DNA from: Branchiostoma floridae
Lineage: Eukaryota > Chordata > Leptocardii > Amphioxiformes > Branchiostomatidae
DNA: 64,000 bases
Direction: 5' to 3'
Assembly (NCBI RefSeq): GCF_000003815.2
Contig: NC_049982.1
Location: 21,677,594-21,741,593, forward strand
Every line of letters begins with the position of its first letter. Position 1 is the first letter of the stretch. This document shows positions 12,427-30,704 of this stretch, in pieces. The position numbers and the translations under genes are program-made. Below the pieces are notes generated by a model. That model did no database searches and was not told where the DNA came from. It saw nothing but the letters and a program-made list of their open reading frames with translations.

Positions 12427-15321
12427 TATACGCACGTAATAACCAGTCTCATGAGTCTGCGCTGCTGTCACTTCCGTGTTGTCGTGGAGTGACCTCTGAC
12501 CCGTGATGCCCCTTTATGACTCACAAAGGTACTGCAGCCGCTCTCTGACATACATGTTATGTACCGTATGTTTTGCTGTGAAACGTGATAGAATTTGTTC
12601 ATGGTCAAATGTTCCCCATGACTTTGCAAGGTGAACAAGGTACAAATATGATATTCATTATTCAGATCCGAAATAAAATTCCGGGCAAGATAGCTGGGGG
12701 ATTTGATATACTAGTCGAGCAAATCCTGGGACTTAGGGAGTGAAAAGTTTATTATTGTTTATTAAGTGTGATGTCTACTAGAGAGTACCATTTTTATTAC
12801 GGTCAATAAGACCTCCCAACATCTGCTTGGGGATTTTGTCAGATTGGTTTGCGACATTCGGTTTCTCACGTGTGCCTCTGCATTCGTAGATAAGAACCTT
12901 GAGCTTTGCGGACGGAAATCTCGTCTTGAGACAAAAGGCCAATCTTCATTTTACTTTTAGTCCCACGGACCGGACGTCTTTACCAGGAACTCTGTTCCAG
13001 TGAGATACGGAGGTTACACCGGACGTTTCTGGACCGGGAGAGGCTCAGTCTTTCCCTGCAGAACGGAAGCATTCTTTGATGGGGTTCTTGACGGTAGGAT
13101 GGCCTGTACAAACAGATAAACACACGAACATAGCGGCCTTAATAAAGATATTTCTGTCCACTGTCTTCCGCACGTCTCAATTCTGTAAGGCTTAAGACGT
13201 TAGGTCCCAATTGAAGAAAGGGCCGTGCCGGGCAATTCACTGGCTGTTTTGACGCTTTCGAGCGTGACTCCTACGTGGCTCCGTGGGACACCTTGAGGCT
13301 CCCTTTTTTGGCCCGGCCGGGCACCGGGTTACAAATAGACGCCGTGGCCTACCCGTGGTAACACATGTATCCGGCAGTCCACCGGGACAAATTTGTGGCT
13401 TCGGCGCCCGGCCGGGGCTACACCCCCGACGGGCACCGGTGCAATTTGGACCTAAGCCTAAGATGTATTCAACTGGCCTTGGTATGTATCGAGCTTGGGA
13501 CATCCATTCTGGACCCAATTTGGCAAACGAATTGTTCATTAATGTCTTGCTAATAAACCGATTCAAATAAGGATATACGCCTGTTTTTAGGTGGAATGTT
13601 GGAATAGATACTGTTCTTATAGGAAAATGCAGTCGATGCCACTACGCAAACAAAAGATACAATACACACTCAATTGGAAATACCACTTCCCTTTATTGAA
13701 ATACCATTGTTCCCGCAAATTGCATAGTTTCTGGCTGATTCACACTTGTGTACTGCACTTCCCTCTTACAATTCGCCACGGAAGTACTAAAACCTATCTG
13801 CACACCTCCATTTCCGGTAAAGTGAAGTAGAATACGTTAGAATTCCCTGCAAAATTGTACAGACTTAAACTGCGCGTTTTACCACCTTCAATATGTCCAA
13901 AACAAGGAAAGAATACAACCGTAGAAGGCACCTTCTTAACTCGGGATTGCAAAGATGTCAAATTGCATAGATTGTTATTTAAACGTATGATAGTTGCACT
14001 GAACTTGATGATAATGATACAACTTACAAGCAACAAATTATCGGTCTATAGCATAAGGCAGTTGTATGGAAACATATGTAGCCAATAGCGATCAAGATAG
14101 ATCACATGATCTAACGTCATACCGTCAGTTTCACTAGCATAGATTACGTCACCATGTGATTTATAGTAGTTGATGATACAGTAACGTAATGTATTTTCTT
14201 GTATGGTACAAGCGTATTTCTGGGATTTTCTTAATGTATCTATCCAGCAAGAACTGATGTAATTTTCCGAAATACCAGATTTTAAGCGATGAACACTAAC
14301 ATTGATATAAAAATGGCAACCAACAATCCAAACATATATACACTCAACCGCCTCAACTTCAAGAACAATGAAAGAAATATATCAAACTATGAGCCAATCA
14401 TACGTCATTTCAAGCACTCAATTTTGCACCGATATTCATATAAACAGAACATACATGGATATAATCTCTCCTATCTCCCAAACATGAACAACCGATAGCA
14501 GCAAACATATGTTGCTTGTTGGGCAACCTGATGGCACAAACTTAATGTTTCTCCCTTGTTCCCCAATTATTTCTAATTACAACACTGTTGATGAGAGCTA
14601 CATTTACAAGCAAAACCCGCGAACCTTGAGCGAGCAAAACCTTTTTAAGGCACTGTACAAGTTTTCTTATTCAAATTTTCGACAAACATTGATTTTTGAT
14701 AGTCACCACATTTCTTGCAAAGCAAAAACCCCAAACGCATTCACGAATTGTGGACTTTCAGTGATCTCATATGCAGTAGTATTATGTACAACTTTCCATA
14801 AAAGTTTGTATCCTTCGTTATATGTTTAACTAGTACTGCACCAGCAATGATTTCAATTTTTCGGTTTCACCGTCGCGTTTATAGTCTAACTATACGAATT
14901 TAATTCGTTCAACCTTTCAGGTTGACTACGGCTCGTTAAAAAGCCATTACCACGTTACAAGTTTCCCAGTATTCGTCAACTACATACTATATAAACAAGG
15001 CAGTGTATTCTATAATGTCAATAGCCAATCCACACTTTTTAAGTCTGGAGGAACGTTTATAACGTTCTTTGGTTAGGTTTGGTTTTAATTGTACAGATTC
15101 TTTCACCATTTATCATTTACTACCTAACATTTAGTTAACTTCAATAACAGGCTTGCCTTTCTTTTCTTATTCTATTGTCCCAAAGTTACACCTGATTTTG
15201 GCTACCTTGCTTAGAATCGTTTGGTAAACGATTCGCTTTGACTGTATGACTATGAGGCCTCTAGAATTTTCATCCTATGGAAAAAAGGCATTGCATACTA
15301 GCATTTTCCCAGTTGATATCA
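12427..15321. other. Intergenic sequence downstream of the BTB gene
   Basis: No gene is recognised. 13205-13470 is a GC-rich patch open on both strands (95-109 codons, Pro/Gly/Arg-rich). It may be an old repeat or regulatory island. 13570-15320 is AT-rich; its last part should contain the 3' UTR of the minus-strand BTB gene. Confidence 0.4.
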
Positions 15322-19081
<3,760 letters not shown>

Positions 19082-19499
19082 GGTGATATTCAACCTGTGT
19101 GTATAGAATGAAAAACAGAGTTAGTCACATAACATCATGTGAAACGAACTCCAACGTTGAATGCCATTTTGAATAGTATTACGTCTGGTTTTCCTCCGAT
19201 CACGGCGCCATTTTTAGGGAACAGCCAATGTTCTCAGGTAAACGAGCCCTGTTCAGTATAATGAGATTTTTTAGGCGAAAAAAAGCGTGACTTTAAAATC
19301 GGGCGATCTTCCGTCGATCAAGAAATGATACGGCCGAAGCTCGTCGATTGTGTGACAGGGGCGTAATGCAATGACAGGATACCTGGTGGAAGTACATTAG
19401 ATAATGCCATCAATACTATTGTCTCCTGATTTGTTTACATGGCAGTTTATAATCAGGCGACTTACTTGGTCGCAAATAACACCCGAGGAATGATGTGGA

Positions 19500-19580
19500 T
19501 GACACGATCCCTGCCATTTTCCCGCCAGTTCCATTTTCCCGCCATGGACTTGCGAGAAAATGGCGGGGATCCTGTCAGCC
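19500..19580. promoter_or_regulatory. Candidate promoter element: E2F/YY1-type motif cluster upstream of the BTB gene
   Basis: Two TTTTCCCGCC words (19517-19526 and 19534-19543), each fitting the E2F consensus TTTSSCGC, are followed by an inverted GAAAATGGCGGGG (about 19555-19568) that fits E2F and YY1 patterns. Together they form an imperfect inverted repeat. The cluster lies about 430 bp upstream of the BTB start codon, beyond the acceptor of the first coding exon, so it could be a promoter or lie in a 5' intron. Function is inferred from motifs alone. Confidence 0.35.
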
Positions 19581-19581
19581 A

Positions 19582-21536
19582 TGACCCCATAGGTGAAATC
19601 CAGCCCCTGAGGAGTAATTTTCTTGCAGGTGAAGCGTCTGGTAAAATACCGATGGCCATTTCACGCCCCAGTGATCGCGAACTATCTTTTTAGAAATCAT
19701 AAGCAACGACATAGAAGTTCTACCTTTGCCGCGGTCTTTGATATGTGATTACTCCACCAAAAGCTTTGGCATTGAAGAAGGCGCCGAAAGAGATCCCATT
19801 TGGACAAAGGCTGACAATCCAAAAGTCTCTGATCTCACTGTTTGTGTGTTCTGTATATCTATGCACCCGGGTAGTGGTCGGACCTGTTAGGTGTGTTTCT
19901 CACCACCACGTTATATAGTGACCTTTGCGACCACCACAAAAAAGAAAAACAGATTCATCAGACAACGTCGACAAGCCAACGTTCTTCACTGCCTAATCGC
20001 ACGCATATATTTATTTTATGGCATTCACGGCCACGCTGCAGCGCACGAAGATACTTTCTGACGTGAATTTCAAGAGGAATGTGGTTTTCAGTGGAAACTT
20101 TCTAGTACCTATCGAGTGACGGAGAAAGTACCAATAAATTATGGTGACCTTGGTATGCGACAAGATGGCGTTCTCAAAACAGAATTTATAACGAAGAAAA
20201 TCTAAGACACGGGAACAACGTCCTGCTTCTTAAGATGGTACAAATATCTCAATGCAACGTTGTATTTCCTGTGCGGGAACAATGGGGTTTTGATAACACA
20301 GACTTTCGCGTCGCTTCCTGGCTGTTAAGGCGAAGACAGCGTGCCTTAAGGGCAGGGACGGAAGACGCCTCCTGCATTGTCGTCCTGTTGAGAAATACTG
20401 CATTTTTCACGGGACGAAAACATGGAAAAAACTTTTAAACGGAAGCAAAAGCGCCCCACGAAGGTAATGTCTACAGTTCCATGAGGACATTTGTGAGACA
20501 AGCAAATACAGGGATTTAAATTAGGACAGCCCACTGTCTGGGACAAGACAGACTGGGTCTTAAGAAATTACAAACTGATAGATAATGGTTATCTTTCCTT
20601 TCACTTAAAAATCGCAACCAATCTACATACGACTGGATTAAAAAGACGACCGGGCGTATTCGCCATGTTGGACGGGTGGGCCCATTGCACGAGCGCGCGA
20701 AAAGGCACACAGGCACACACTGTCCCTCTCACACACCTTCAGGACCGAGGAAATGGTGCCCCGCATATTTCCCTCGCGCCACCACAAAACGACCTGAACC
20801 ACCAATCTAACGCTTCAACACTAACAGAAAATATCAAGAATGAATATTTAGAATTATTCAGAGAAAGAATGCAAAAGTGACGAACAATGTACCCACCGTG
20901 CGTCCTCCCCACAAGGACACAAGAACTGGTAATCACCAGCTAACGTGGACTTGTCCAACAGGTTTCTACTGTCATTACCTCTATTGAAAGCCACCCACCT
21001 AACCATTCCAATAGCACTGTATAGGTATGCAAGTATACACAAACAGACAGGGGTCTTAAGGGGTTTTTACAGCGCTCCACAGCGTGATATGAGGATGTTA
21101 TTGGCACAAAACGTCACTTAGCTTACTAGCCGCCATTTGTGGCTCGGTTTTACGGTGTGTGAAAAGCAGAAGAGTGGATATAAATGCAGCAACCCTTTTG
21201 TGGTCTTTAACCAGACAAGTGGATTTTTTTAATTACACATAGCTGTAAGCAAGACATCCTTTTGGTACATTTAACTTGGTATTTTGTTGGACATTGTGAA
21301 CAGTATTGTAAGAACCCACTAGGCATGCAACATATCGTTTGCAAGGTTTATACATGTTATCTTGAATTGCACAGTTAATGTGGTGCCCTATGATACCCTA
21401 TCACAGCCGCTAGTCAGTTCTGTCGCTAGCTATGGGTTCCTGAGTCAGTCGGCGCTCCTATCGCCTGTGGGGAAACTGCATAGCTTATCGGTTGTGACTA
21501 GCGAGGTAGCTAACTTATATCCGGCGAGAAATAGAA
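19582..21536. other. Upstream flank of the BTB gene, no gene recognised
   Basis: The non-coding first exon of the BTB gene should lie here or just downstream, but I cannot place it. No coding exon is recognisable. Confidence 0.4.
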
Positions 21537-21636
21537 NNNNNNNNNNNNNNNNNNNNNNNNNNNNNNNNNNNNNNNNNNNNNNNNNNNNNNNNNNNNNNNN
21601 NNNNNNNNNNNNNNNNNNNNNNNNNNNNNNNNNNNN
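21537..21636. other. Assembly gap (100 N)
   Basis: Exactly 100 N, the usual placeholder for a gap of unknown size. Confidence 0.98.
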
Positions 21637-24600
21637 TCGTGTCAGCTACTGGCGTTTTTGCTTGTGCAAAGTTTGATGTAGTTGCTTCCGCGTCAAATGC
21701 TTTTAGAAAATCCACTACATGCACAGGAGAATAACAACTTTTGCACCTGCAGCTACACTGCTAAAAATAACTCAGATGGCTTAGATATGATATTGGCTAG
21801 CAACGCCATTATTATACATGGAAACAACCACGTTCTTTCTTGGTTGCAACCATAGGATGCACATGTGCCAACAGTTATGACAACGATACGTACATATTTC
21901 ATAGGCGCGCAGGGGTGGAGTCTCGTACGTGGCTGTTGACCATCATGCGGAACTAGCCGGTCCGGAAAGAACTTGTTGTCCGAGTTGCTTGTTATATAAG
22001 GTACTACTTTGGTGAAGTTTGGACCTATCGACCGGCTTGACCGCCTGAGTAAATATCCCCTTTATCGGAAATATCTGCGGACCTTGGAAACAGCGGAGGC
22101 GTTCCGATAGACACGTCAGTTGGCATGCGTGCGTTATGGCCGCTGCGATGGTGGTCTAGTCTGTGTGTGGGGTGGGTTGGGTGGTGGGGTGGGGTGGGGG
22201 GTGATGGAAAAGGGAATTTGTAGTAAAGGGGGTTTCGTAGTAAAATATATATTTCAGGGAGGGCTATGGCGAAATGTCAGTGCAATAATTTTGGGGGAAG
22301 TCAAGTTTGTTGTCTCTTGTGCTGTGTAGTTTTTGTTCCTGGTTGTTAGCCTGCGCCAAAGATGGCTGAATAACGGTACATATTTGTCAAACAAAAAGGG
22401 ATGATGTTTGTTCTTTTGGCGCAGTGACTGACCAGTTAATCTTAATGCTTACTTGATTGGACTTTTACCTGTGCTCTGTCGTCTCGCCGGTATGGTTAGA
22501 GATGACCTCATGCACGACCTTGACATTCGCGCGTCTCATGTTCAGTGAGGGCATGAGAAGTCCGCACATTGTTCTTAATTCTCGTGATACTCATAGTTAC
22601 GTTGCAGCGCTGAATGTCATACTTTTACAAAAGTAAAATCATAATAGCACAACACCATAACTACAAGGAACTATACAAACTATGTAACAGTTACATGTAT
22701 ACGTCGCTAAACCAAAGAATGCATTGTCACGATTAAAGTGCTTTCAAAAGTGGCCATGGCAATAACGTTAAGTATAAACCTGAGGTAAGTTAAGTATGTG
22801 CACCTGCAGAAGATATAACAAACTTTTAGATACAACATTGCGACTGATTAGTGAAATACGACAAACAAAAAACAAGCACCTTAGCGGTTTCCTATCTTAC
22901 TAGGTGAGTTTTAGGTTAATCAATGTGCTGTAATTTGACTACGCCAGGTATGCCCAACGTCCACTAACGTCACTGTCAACATCAAACGGCCCAACCCTTC
23001 ACATGTCTCACAAGATTCACCCTCGCACATCCGGGGTAATGAATATTCTACTTCTCACCGGGTCAAAGGTCATGGACAAAAGCAGACGAACTGGACCCGA
23101 GATTGCTATAGTATTGTCTTATCTAAAAGTAACATATGGGGAGGGGTGCATAAACTATACATGCGGATGGTAGAACTCAAATAATTAAAGGATAATTCAA
23201 ATTGAAGGCATTGCAAAACAACTTGTCCTTGCTTAGATATATTCCGCATTCATTTCATCCTCATGGAAATGGAATGGTTGGTAGACACTCTCATTTTCAG
23301 CCTGCCTCTTTATAACAGAAATGTACTGACCCCAAATATCTAACCAGTTAGCTTTTAAACGACAAAGTTCCCTATGGTCTTGTTATATGGGTGTCGTGGA
23401 ATCTAATGACATCGGTAAGTATAATTGTTAGTTCCCTGAAATCTGTCACAAAAATTCAGCAATGAATGAATCAATTAATAGCAAAAGTCAACACAGGTGA
23501 GACAAGTGAGAAAAACACACCTGTGGTTAAGACATATGCCCCTGGCTCATGAGTAATCCCCCGACAGTATCTTACGTCAACAGGTCTCTCTTATCAAGAA
23601 CAAGGGTATTCACCTGGCCGAGGGGCACCTGGTATTCATACATACCTGCTGAACGTTGGAAGCATGCCAAACGAACATTAAACTGAGGAAAACAACCCCG
23701 CCAACAGTCACTTATTAATTCTGACCACTTTACACACTTGTTTCAACAAATACGCGGTATATATGTACGTACGCTTGCGGGGGTAGTTGTTTGAATGGTA
23801 GTGTGTACACGGGAAATGGTGAGAGTACTATGTATGAAGCTGAGGTAGAAAAACAATAACAGGAAGTTGGATTATGACTCGTATGTGTGAAGGCGAGCAC
23901 AGGTATTTTCATACGGCAGAGGAAGTGGCTCATTTAGCTGAACTTGGAAGTCTATCTGCGTACCGGACCGGATGAGACTTAGTCACTGTGCGATGCGCCC
24001 TTTCCTGCGTAACATAAATGTTAAAGATATATACATCCAGAGACGTTAACACTAGCGAGTCTTGTCATCCACTAGAACTATATATTTTGGCACAATATAA
24101 GGGCGTGGTAGTTGAACAATTGTTCGTAGGCGTTCTCTAGCGAATTTCTAGGTGTTTGTATTGAATATCACCCTCCCTCCCCCTTCCCCAAAGATGGTTA
24201 GTGTCCGGATGCCAAGGTCATTGCCTGAATGTCAACTCATTGTGTCGGACACCACCTGTAGTTTTTCTAGGGACCTTGTATAAAGTTCCCCCCGTTTCGG
24301 AAACAAGAATCTTACCAGTGGTCCGCTTAGCCAAAAGATGGCCGACATGAGTATGATATTTGCCTGAATAGTGTAAAACTGTAAAACGTTTTTGAGTAAC
24401 GTTAATACTGACAATTCAAGACACCTAAGGGACCGTCCAAAAAGTTTCTCATATACTGTATCTGATACTAGTAGTTATTCTCATGATACATACCAAACCT
24501 TAATCAAGTAACGATGTTAGAGAAACGCTATTACGAGACAGACAATGATTTTGCAACTGGAGTTTTTGACAAGACTAACAAGCTAACCATGGACGCTCCC

Positions 24601-26900
24601 CGTGACCTTGGTCTCGGGTGACGACACCTGGCCCTCCTGCTTGGTTCCCATGAATAAAACAAGGAACCTTAATAACGTTCTCCTGCTTTGTTTATGCAGG
24701 GGAATGCGTTAGGGTGTGGAGACAGAAGGCTTCTTGAGTTACAAGATAGGACAGGTAGCGTTTTTGTGGAACACCTTAGTATCTGTGCTTCTGGTCGCAG
24801 GAGTAGTCAATGAAAGCCAAGTAAACACGGATGTTTTTGCACGACGCTTTAGGTATTTAACATGCCTCAGTGTGGCATGAAACAACGTCTTTTGGGGCAT
24901 GATATTGATGGAATTATGTGTTATGGTATGCACATATAGCCTCTGCTTGAGATTTTTATAACATTTTAAGGACAATTCATGAGGCCGGTAGCAAAAGAGA
25001 CAACGATGGACTTGTGGTGGTATGCATTTTTACACAGTCGCTTCTTTTTGCATTTCTCAACTTGTCGTCAATCATATCTTTTCCGTTGATGAAAAATAAA
25101 GCCATCCTTAGATTGGGAAGTTCTTGTATTGCCATTTCGCGCGTTTTTCGTACTTCCATTGCATGGGTTTTCATCGGACCTGCCATCCGATCTGCCCGGT
25201 GTCCCCTGACAACTACCCCCGCCTTTTGTTCGCCTCTACACGCCTATTTGAACAGCAAACACATGCAGGAAAACAGTCCCCTTTCTCATCGATCTTGTTA
25301 GAAAGGAACTTGGGGATAGAAATTCGCAGTGCTTACTAGTAGTGCCTGAACATTTTTTAAGTACACGTGAATCCAAAACTGCTGTTGTATTAGGTTTTAT
25401 TATAAAATACACAGAATTTATGTTTAGAATCACAACTAGAAAGGCCGACATTTGCTTGGGTGCAAATACAGCATATTTCAGCCATACCCATTCCCACGCA
25501 ACATTGGACTGTTCCAAGTCACCCCTGCGCAAAAATGCAATATTTTAACTGTAAGTTATCCCCAAAAGAGAACTAATATTGTGAATTGATTCCAGGTCAA
25601 AACAGAGCTTGCCCAATATGCCCCGGGCCCATATGGAAGAATATAATCTTCCACAGGAGCGCCTATGCATAACTGATTGGTTTTTAGAATTGCGGCAGCT
25701 CCTATTTTTCCGAGAGTGAAAAAAAACGCATCTTCCATTAAGATTTTCATCATGAAATTACATGACGCCATTCAACAATTTCCACTTCGATAACTAGGTC
25801 TGAATACCGTAATAATCTCCTTGTGATGTGGGTACATTTATCATTGCAGTGAACTTTTTTATAAGCAAGTAGCTATAGGGCATACATTTTGATAATTGTC
25901 AAGCAGGTGCAGGTACTGTGTAGTAGGAGTGTTGTTTTTTTTTTCAAGCTAAAAACTTCAATCTTCTTCTTGTTTTGTATGAGCCATTATAAACGGAGAC
26001 GTCTCGAATTTTTACAAGAATTTTACCACTCTGTCGCTTCATTTCTTTTCTGAAAAATCCCAGGACCAACAAGTTAATTTGATTTGGCTTTATCTGTATA
26101 ACGTTATTTCATTTTCCTTCGAATTCTTTGTTAAGTATATGCCCCTGCATACCACTGTTAAATTGTTTTACTTTGTATGCAATCCGCTGAGCCATCGGAC
26201 GTAATCTTGTCTGAGTGTTATAATTTCCTGCTCGTAGCGTGCGAGACCTGGAGGATAGGTGTTTCTACCTTGTTCGTGGGTTTCTTTTCGGAGGTCAGTG
26301 GTGATACTCTGGTACTGAGAGTGTTTTATTGGGCTCAAACTCTGGCAGTTTAAAGTTACTTACAATTTTACAAAGTTTACGTCAAAAAAGAACAACAACA
26401 ATACTAGAAGTACCTACATTTGTTCGGGAAAAATACATCCATTCTCGCCACTGTCAAACTTACGTATCAAAACTAAACGCAAACTGTCCAATTTTCCCTG
26501 TCCAAATCTGCCGAAAATGATTGATAGTGCCATGCGGAATGTTGGTAAAGTCATCGCCACTAACGTTCAATGCACGCGTACCGTCCGCTACCGCTCAAAT
26601 GACCCTGTCTGAACTCCAAATCCTCGCAAACTACAATTTCAAACCGGGCACAGGGCACCATATGGCAACTGTAAGGCTGTAATGTACATCTATTTGTGTA
26701 TATACGGGATTGCAAGGCCCCGCTTATGAATATTAACTAGCATTCGCCTTTCTCGTCGCTGATTGGCTGGCGTCCATAAAGTATTAACTCTCGCTCTCCC
26801 CGACCGCTGGCACCTGGCACGTGTGGGCTCTGGGGTCACTGGAGTTCACGGGAGAAGACCGAAAGAAAACCAATTTCCCCTCAGAAAAGTGCAGAAATTA
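21637..26900. other. Intergenic sequence, no gene recognised
   Basis: AT-rich with no exon chain that I can support. A G-rich run (about 22158-22201, repeated GGGTGGG and GGGG blocks) could form a G-quadruplex. Nothing else stands out. Confidence 0.4.
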
Positions 26901-27115
26901 NNNNNNNNNNNNNNNNNNNNNNNNNNNNNNNNNNNNNNNNNNNNNNNNNNNNNNNNNNNNNNNNNNNNNNNNNNNNNNNNNNNNNNNNNNNNNNNNNNNN
27001 NNNNNNNNNNNNNNNNNNNNNNNNNNNNNNNNNNNNNNNNNNNNNNNNNNNNNNNNNNNNNNNNNNNNNNNNNNNNNNNNNNNNNNNNNNNNNNNNNNNN
27101 NNNNNNNNNNNNNNN
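26901..27115. other. Assembly gap (215 N)
   Basis: 215 consecutive N. Its size differs from the 100-N placeholder, so it may be an estimated length. Confidence 0.98.
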
Positions 27116-30100
27116 CCCACTCTACCTTTGTGCTAAATTTCAGGTCATTCGGTCACGGAACGACGGAGATGAATCGCTTTGAAGATTTGACAGGAGAAAG
27201 AAAGAAAGAACGAAACATTACGAATACAATATATTTCACCATACCATATATGGTATGGCTGAAATATAAATATGCTTAAAATGAATGAATCTTTATATAT
27301 CAGCTTTTAATTCATTGCGTTATAATACCAGCACGTGTGTGCGACAGTGTTGGCACTCAAAATCAAGACTTACAAGAGTAACGCGCTATACTTCGTTAAT
27401 TCGAGCCACAAATAACATCGGTGTGACGATACATTCGCGCATGGTGAATAATGTAAAGATACAGCACGGCGAGTTTTACGGGACCCTGGAATAATTGAGA
27501 CAGGTATGTAGTCACAACACACACGAGGGGAACGGGAAATACAGGGCTTGTTTTGAAGTAAAACACACCAGAGAAAGGGCCACCATTGCACAAGAGTGTC
27601 AGGTGTTGTAGTTGCGTTCCGTTTTGTTCCACCGATACAGCTCTCTGGCAATGAATGGTATTCATTTCTGTTGTAGCTTCGGGTACATACTCTCCACTCT
27701 CTCTCTTTAAAATCTACATTTATATCTCTCCCAGTTTTCAGTAGATTTTTAGAGAAATTGATTTTATTTCATGCTAAGAATTCTTGTAGCAACTGGTACC
27801 AGAAATAGCATCTTGTAAAGTTAGGGAAGTGTGCTCAGTTTATCAACATAGAAGAGTGGGCATATTGCTTAGGGATTGCATTTTCATAATTGCAAAAATC
27901 ATGCGTTTTTGTTTCTCAGCCATGATTATCTAAACACAGTACAGGCTCCGTTCCCACGTGTAACCTTACGTCTACACTATCGGTGGGAAAACTAGGAACA
28001 CGATGTTAAAATCTAGGACGAGGTTTTAAAAACAACTTTGTTTGATTAAAAGTCTCGCGTCTGTCAGTACGCCAAACACTAATTAATATATAACTAAGTC
28101 CTGAACAAAGGAGAGACACGAAAACACACACAAACACGGACGAAGTTTTGGAATAGTTTCTAAACTCCGCAACATTGCACCTTCATAAATAAGGCTAGGA
28201 TATAATGTATACCAGCAAGCTAGGCCTTTCACTATGCAAACACATAATATTATAGCGAGTCATAAAGAATAAGATTATATGAAATAGTATGTCAGGAATG
28301 TTAAGGACTTCCCACAATAATCTATAGGTATGCTCATGGCTGTTTTTGGCAACAGTGAATTAACGTACAGTGTGAAATAGGAACTTTTAATTGTTTGACT
28401 TTGTTATCTTTTGCTTGCACGTTAACAAATGTTCACCTTTTAAAGCTAGTCTAGCCTAGTCAGACTTTGTACCTGTAGTTTGCTGGACACTGGCTGCAAC
28501 AGGTGCGGGTCAGAGTGCACTTCTCCCCGCCAAGGCCCCACCTCTAGCGTGGTGACTTCCTCTATCTATTGTCGAATCGGACATAAACCTGGAGAATTCC
28601 CGGTTGGAGAGTGGGTGTGAGCCAAACAGGGTCCATACAGCAAAAAACAGTCTCACCCCAACTAACAGCGAAGACGACCAGGAAGAACTCTCGACTTAGT
28701 GGTTTCGGCCCCACAAGGTCCGGACTGTACCATCTTAGACGTTATTTTCCCCCAGTTGTCTTAAAGTATATTGTAATGTTATCTAATACGTGACTGAGGC
28801 TGGTAATAAACATGTATCATGTATTTATTGACGCTAACTAGATCAGTGAAGCTATCTATTTAAGTGGATAACTTTTTAAGTGGTTAGAAAGTTCCTCCCC
28901 TTTTGTCGAAGTCTTGTAGTCCCATTGCTGGTCTGATATTTGTTACCTGGTACATGTACCTGCTGACCTATCATGTTTCACTATCCTGAAAACGAGAGTA
29001 GTCGCTGTACAGTACCCTGGGTACGACATGTAGTAGCGCGGGAAATTCAAAACAACGCTGATTGTTGGTTCGCTAAGATAAATCGCCAGTTTTAGACTTG
29101 TTTTGTGTTTTCTATCAACTGGTTGCTGCTATAGTTTCGTAATTGGTCAAAGGATAGCTTTCGAGGATTTCACAACGAAGACTATCCGTACTGTTTTGTA
29201 TCATTTTTCAAACGTGACAATTCCTCAGAAATTGTAGGGAGAGAAATGGTAACGTTGTGTACTAGTATTGTATCCCTCTATTCCCATATCTGATAAGGTA
29301 TGACGTGGTACTAACGTTAAAAGTTGCATCTAAAGGATCAGAATATGTGTACTTGGGTATTGTGAGGCTCAGTGACACGAACATATGCCCATTCGTGTAA
29401 AATGTACCAGAAAATTTGCCCTCCACAAATATCTCCCTCCTGATCGCTCTATACTACAATACAGAGTAAACAAAGAAAATCGCCTGAATGAAATGTTTGT
29501 AACGCCACGTTGCAAATCCCTGCGTTAATGATTAACTGGACACTACTCCGAATTCGCAAAGGGTCAGTTCAAATCAAATGGCCAAGTATAGACACAAGGA
29601 AACACCGAGCAACACTCCTTACCGTGGAGCCACATACACCGACCTTCATATATCGAAACACGCTCTTGTCCCAGTTGTTCGAAACGTTTTGTGCTTTTGC
29701 GCTGAGAAACGTCCGGTTTTCTCTCCAAAGTGCAAACACAACCACCTGGTATAGTTAGATTAAAGTTCACTTGACCTGGTTCAATGGCTACACGAAATGA
29801 ACTAAGTCCATCAAAACTCAATCTGCACGAATTCTAATAGGGTACAATTCATTCAGGCTGAACAAAATCTTATATACTTAATTTGTTCAACACATCAATG
29901 CTACAGGACTAGGGAGAGCTTATATAAAGAGACGGAGGAGAGCGTCCTACCTGAGAAGGTCGATAGTTGAAGCTCACCAGTAAGTTATAAAGAACTTTGC
30001 CCTGGCGAGGTTTGCTTGTTGGGCCAGTAAGAGGAATGGGCGGGGTTGATACTCTACATGACCCGGTAGGTTACATGGAACACAACCCTTGTACACACTG

Positions 30101-30370
30101 TACACCCCACAGCTACAGGGAGTTCCATCCAGGTCAGGCAAGGAGAGGATGTCTCTCTCAAGTGTTATTGAGTCATAAGAAATGAAAATCCATGATAGAT
30201 ATACGCCATTTGACTTACAGTATCGTCTGTAAATACTGTACAAACACATTCACACCAGTGTACTTGATTTTGTAGCGTACATCACATGAGATAAGCACAG
30301 GCTATTGGTGGTTTCTGCTTCTGTCAGGTAACGTTGACAACCAAATGGTTTCTTTTGGATACAAACCTTA
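27116..30370. other. Intergenic sequence, no gene recognised
   Basis: No exon chain is visible. A TATATAAAG word at 29921-29929 is an isolated TATA-like motif with no coding sequence attached. Confidence 0.4.
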
Positions 30371-30482
30371 CACCACGTGACCACCATGGTTGCCATGACG
30401 ACCAGGGATCCGATCTTTATGTATCGTCTATGTATCGTTTGTGTGTTTCTCATCACGTGACACCATGGTTACCTTGACGACC
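30371..30482. promoter_or_regulatory. Duplicated motif block with E-box and RFX-half-site-like words
   Basis: Two near-identical blocks of about 31 bp (30371-30403 and 30451-30482) each contain CACGTGAC, CCATGGTT, then GCCATGACGACC or ACCTTGACGACC. CACGTG is a canonical E-box, and GTTGCCATGAC resembles half of an RFX X-box. No adjacent gene is recognised, so the block may be regulatory or a repeat fragment. Confidence 0.25.
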
Positions 30483-30704
30483 GACAAGTTTCTCTGTGCA
30501 CGGGCCCACCTTTCAACAGGTATCACATCATTACGACATATTTCTCAGAAGTACATTGTCCCTTTATAAGTCATCGTAAGTCATTTTCTAATTAACTTAA
30601 CTTCTCCATGCAGATGATCCTGAGGCAAAGCCGCTATAAAATCACCACACAGCTCCATAGAGAGAGAAATAATGGTGGGTCCCTATTTCAAATACATTTA
30701 AGTT

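Noticed and set aside
13237-13566. Long frames on both strands in a GC-rich patch
   Set aside because: Overlapping open frames on opposite strands with Pro/Arg/Gly bias are expected from GC-rich DNA; no domain or splice chain.
29921-29929. TATATAAAG as a promoter
   Set aside because: No supporting motifs and no downstream exon could be found.
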